This document shows, one piece after another, positions 6,225-7,999 of a DNA stretch of 7,999 nt; position 1 is the first letter of the stretch, and every line of letters starts with the position of its first letter. Source of the stretch: Comamonadaceae bacterium (GTDB lineage: Bacteria; Pseudomonadota; Gammaproteobacteria; Burkholderiales; Burkholderiaceae_C); contig CANLWQ010000083.1 in NCBI GenBank assembly GCA_947494405.1, positions 1-7,999 of the forward strand, read 5' to 3'. A program made the position numbers and the translations under genes. The notes under the pieces were generated by a model. It was given only the letters and a program-made list of their open reading frames with translations. It did no database searches and had not been told where the DNA came from.

Positions 6225-7244
6225 ATGACATTACCGACTCTTATCAAAAGTTTGAAAAGCGCGTTCTTCTTTGCGATGTGTTTCAGCACTCTGGGTCTGG
6301 GCGTAACTGCCAGCGCACAGACTTTGCTCAATGTGTCTTACGACGTGTCCCGCGAGTTTTTCAAAGACTACAACGCGGTTTTTGTAGCCAATTACAAAAA
6401 AACCAAAGGCGCTGATGTGAAGGTGGACCAGTCGCATGGCGGCTCCAGTGCCCAAGCCCGTGCGGTTAACGATGGCTTGGACGCCGATGTGGTCACCATG
6501 AACACCACATCTGATGTGGACTTTTTGGCTGCCAACGGCGTGGTCGCTAAAGATTGGGCCAAGAAATTCCCCAACAACGCCGCACCCACCACCTCCACCA
6601 TGCTGTTTTTGACACGCAACGGTAACCCCAAGGGCATCAAAGACTGGGACGACCTGATCAAGCCGGGCGTGCAAGTGATTGTGGTCAACCCCAAGACCGG
6701 TGGCAATGGCCGCATGGCGTATTTAGCAGCTTGGGGTCAGGTACGCAAAAAAGGCGGTAGCGAGGCCGATGCCCAAGCTTTTGTGAAAAAGCTTTACGCC
6801 AATGTGCCTGTGCTGGCCAAGGGCGGGCGGGATGCGACCAATGTGTTTTTGCAGCGAAACATTGGCGACGTGTTAATCACTTTTGAGTCGGAAGTTATTT
6901 CGGTGGACCGCGAATTTGGCCAAGGCAAAGTCGATGCCATACAGCCCAGCATCAGCATCGTGGCTGAAAACCCTGTAGCCGTGGTTGAACGCACCACTTC
7001 CAAGAAAGGCACTGGCGAGTTGGCTAAAGCCTATTTGGATTACCTCTACAGCGATGAGGCCCAAGACATTGCGGCCAAGCACGGACTGCGTCCACGCAAC
7101 GTCGCTGTGTTGAAAAAATACGCCAGCGTGTTCAAGCCCATCACCTTGTTTCAAGTGTCTGACTACTTTGGCTCTCTCACCGAAGCACAAAAAGTGCATT
7201 TCAACGACGGCGGCTTGTTCGACAAAATTTACACGGCGCAGTAA
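6225..7244 (+). CDS. sbp: Periplasmic sulfate-binding protein (Sbp/CysP family)
   Basis: The substrate-binding component of the sulfate/thiosulfate ABC importer; it captures sulfate in the periplasm and delivers it to the CysTW permease. From the ATG at 6225 the protein has 339 residues, close to the family norm (about 330-340). A clear Sec signal peptide is visible: lysines at 8 and 11, a hydrophobic core AFFFAMCFSTLGLGVT, and a predicted cut after ASA (29-31), leaving a mature start QTLLNVSYD. Family landmarks follow: LLNVSYDVSREFF, the anion-binding loop SHGGSSAQARAV, NPKTGGNGRMAYLAAWG, and GRDATNVFLQRNIGDVLITFESE. The chosen start has GAAAG 5 nt upstream. An in-frame TTG at 6180 has a better anti-SD match (GGTGAT, 6169-6174) but would add 15 residues before the signal peptide, so it is the less likely start. 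The cysT ATG begins on the base after the stop codon, showing a shared transcript. Confidence 0.95.
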   Translation: MTLPTLIKSLKSAFFFAMCFSTLGLGVTASAQTLLNVSYDVSREFFKDYNAVFVANYKKTKGADVKVDQSHGGSSAQARAVNDGLDADVVTMNTTSDVDFLAANGVVAKDWAKKFPNNAAPTTSTMLFLTRNGNPKGIKDWDDLIKPGVQVIVVNPKTGGNGRMAYLAAWGQVRKKGGSEADAQAFVKKLYANVPVLAKGGRDATNVFLQRNIGDVLITFESEVISVDREFGQGKVDAIQPSISIVAENPVAVVERTTSKKGTGELAKAYLDYLYSDEAQDIAAKHGLRPRNVAVLKKYASVFKPITLFQVSDYFGSLTEAQKVHFNDGGLFDKIYTAQ

Positions 7245-7999
7245 ATGCGCGGTTTAACACTGTTTGCAGCCCGGCACCAACCTGCGCGGGTCTTGCCTGG
7301 CTTTGGCATCACTTTGGGTTTCACCATCGCCTACCTGAGCTTGATTGTGCTCATTCCCTTATCGGCGCTGATCTTTAAAACCCTCAGCCTCACCTGGGAG
7401 CAGTTTTGGCAAGCCGTCACTGCGCCTAGGGTGGTGGCTTCTTACAAGCTCACCTTTGGCGCATCTTTCATTGCCGCCGCGGTCAACGCTTTTTTTGGTT
7501 TGTTGCTGGCGTGGGTGTTGGTGCGTTATCAGTTTGTTGGTAAAAAAATCGTGGATGCCTTGGTGGATTTGCCGTTTGCATTGCCCACTGCTGTGGCGGG
7601 TATTTCTCTCACCGCGCTGCTGGCTGGCAATGGCTGGATAGGTCAGTATTTAGAGCCTCTTGGTATTCAGTTGGCATTCAACCGCAACGGCGTGTTGATT
7701 GCGCTCATTTTTATCGGCTTGCCGTTTGTGGTGCGCACGGTGCAACCCATTTTGGAAGACGTGGAAAAAGAACTCGAAGAAGCAGCGACGTGTTTGGGTG
7801 CCACGCGCTGGCAAACCTTTAGCCGGGTGATTTTTCCGGCGCTTGCACCTGCATTGCTCACGGGTTTTGCCATGGCTTTTGCCCGTGCGATTGGTGAGTA
7901 CGGCTCGGTCATTTTCATTGCCGGCAATATGCCCATGGTGTCTGAAATCACGCCGCTCATCATCATCAGCAAGCTAGAGCAATACGACTACGCTGGTGC
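7245..7999 (+). CDS. cysT: Sulfate ABC transporter permease subunit CysT, partial at window end
   Basis: One of the two inner-membrane permease subunits of the sulfate/thiosulfate importer. It starts with the ATG immediately after the binding-protein stop (TAAATG, no gap) and stays open for 251 codons to the right edge, so the C-terminus (perhaps 25-40 residues by comparison with the family) is missing. The translation begins [20 protein letters not shown] and shows hydrophobic segments near residues 22-44, 68-93, 105-127, 148-165 and 200-226. The [15 protein letters not shown] segment (108-122) is typical of CysT. The EAA loop that contacts the ATPase is present: [12 protein letters not shown]...VIFP (179-198) with Gly185. 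The [19 protein letters not shown] segment (212-230) is also a strong landmark of sulfate permeases. No separate ribosome binding site is needed if translation is coupled. cysW and cysA would be expected next, beyond the window. Confidence 0.95.
   Translation, partial: MRGLTLFAARHQPARVLPGFGITLGFTIAYLSLIVLIPLSALIFKTLSLTWEQFWQAVTAPRVVASYKLTFGASFIAAAVNAFFGLLLAWVLVRYQFVGKKIVDALVDLPFALPTAVAGISLTALLAGNGWIGQYLEPLGIQLAFNRNGVLIALIFIGLPFVVRTVQPILEDVEKELEEAATCLGATRWQTFSRVIFPALAPALLTGFAMAFARAIGEYGSVIFIAGNMPMVSEITPLIIISKLEQYDYAG

Noticed and set aside
6110..6331. A 73-codon minus-strand open frame in the divergent region
   Set aside because: It overlaps the signal peptide region of the sulfate-binding protein and covers the likely promoters; composition is that of a chance frame.

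Overview
The window is an assimilatory sulfate reduction and sulfate uptake locus from a proteobacterium, most likely a betaproteobacterium of the Burkholderiales (Comamonadaceae-like). This rests on gene order (TauE/SafE permease, cysI, DUF934, cysH, cysD, cysN) and on the style of the proteins: a short DUF934 protein, an APS-type CysH with its cysteine motifs, and a CysN carrying the DATK...LLPQTRRH segment. The genus cannot be fixed from the sequence alone. All the genes look intact except the two cut by the window edges. I see no mobile element, tRNA, rRNA, CRISPR array or frameshift.

Minus strand, read from about 6071 down to 1: a TauE/SafE membrane permease, then cysI (sulfite reductase hemoprotein), a DUF934 protein, cysH (APS reductase), cysD and cysN (the two ATP sulfurylase subunits). 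These six are packed with gaps of 4 to 9 nt or overlaps of 1 to 4 nt, so they almost certainly form one operon. After a 60-nt gap, the same strand carries the start of fdxA (a 7Fe ferredoxin), which leaves the window after 34 codons. This gene is short and partial and is easy to overlook.

Plus strand, from about 6225 to the end: a periplasmic sulfate-binding protein with a signal peptide, followed directly by the CysT permease subunit of the sulfate/thiosulfate ABC importer, which runs off the right edge. The AT-rich 153-nt gap between the two divergent units (6072-6224) must hold both promoters. It contains inverted repeats that could be regulator sites or leader structure.

Together the genes describe a pathway. 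Sulfate is taken up by SBP/CysT (the rest of the transporter lies beyond the window) and is activated to APS by CysDN. CysH reduces APS directly to sulfite; no CysC kinase is present or needed. CysI reduces sulfite to sulfide. No cysJ flavoprotein is present, and the nearest visible redox partner candidate is fdxA. The TauE/SafE protein may move sulfate or sulfite across the inner membrane. I found no clearly novel system; the points worth a second look concern the electron donor, the permease role, and the divergent regulatory region.
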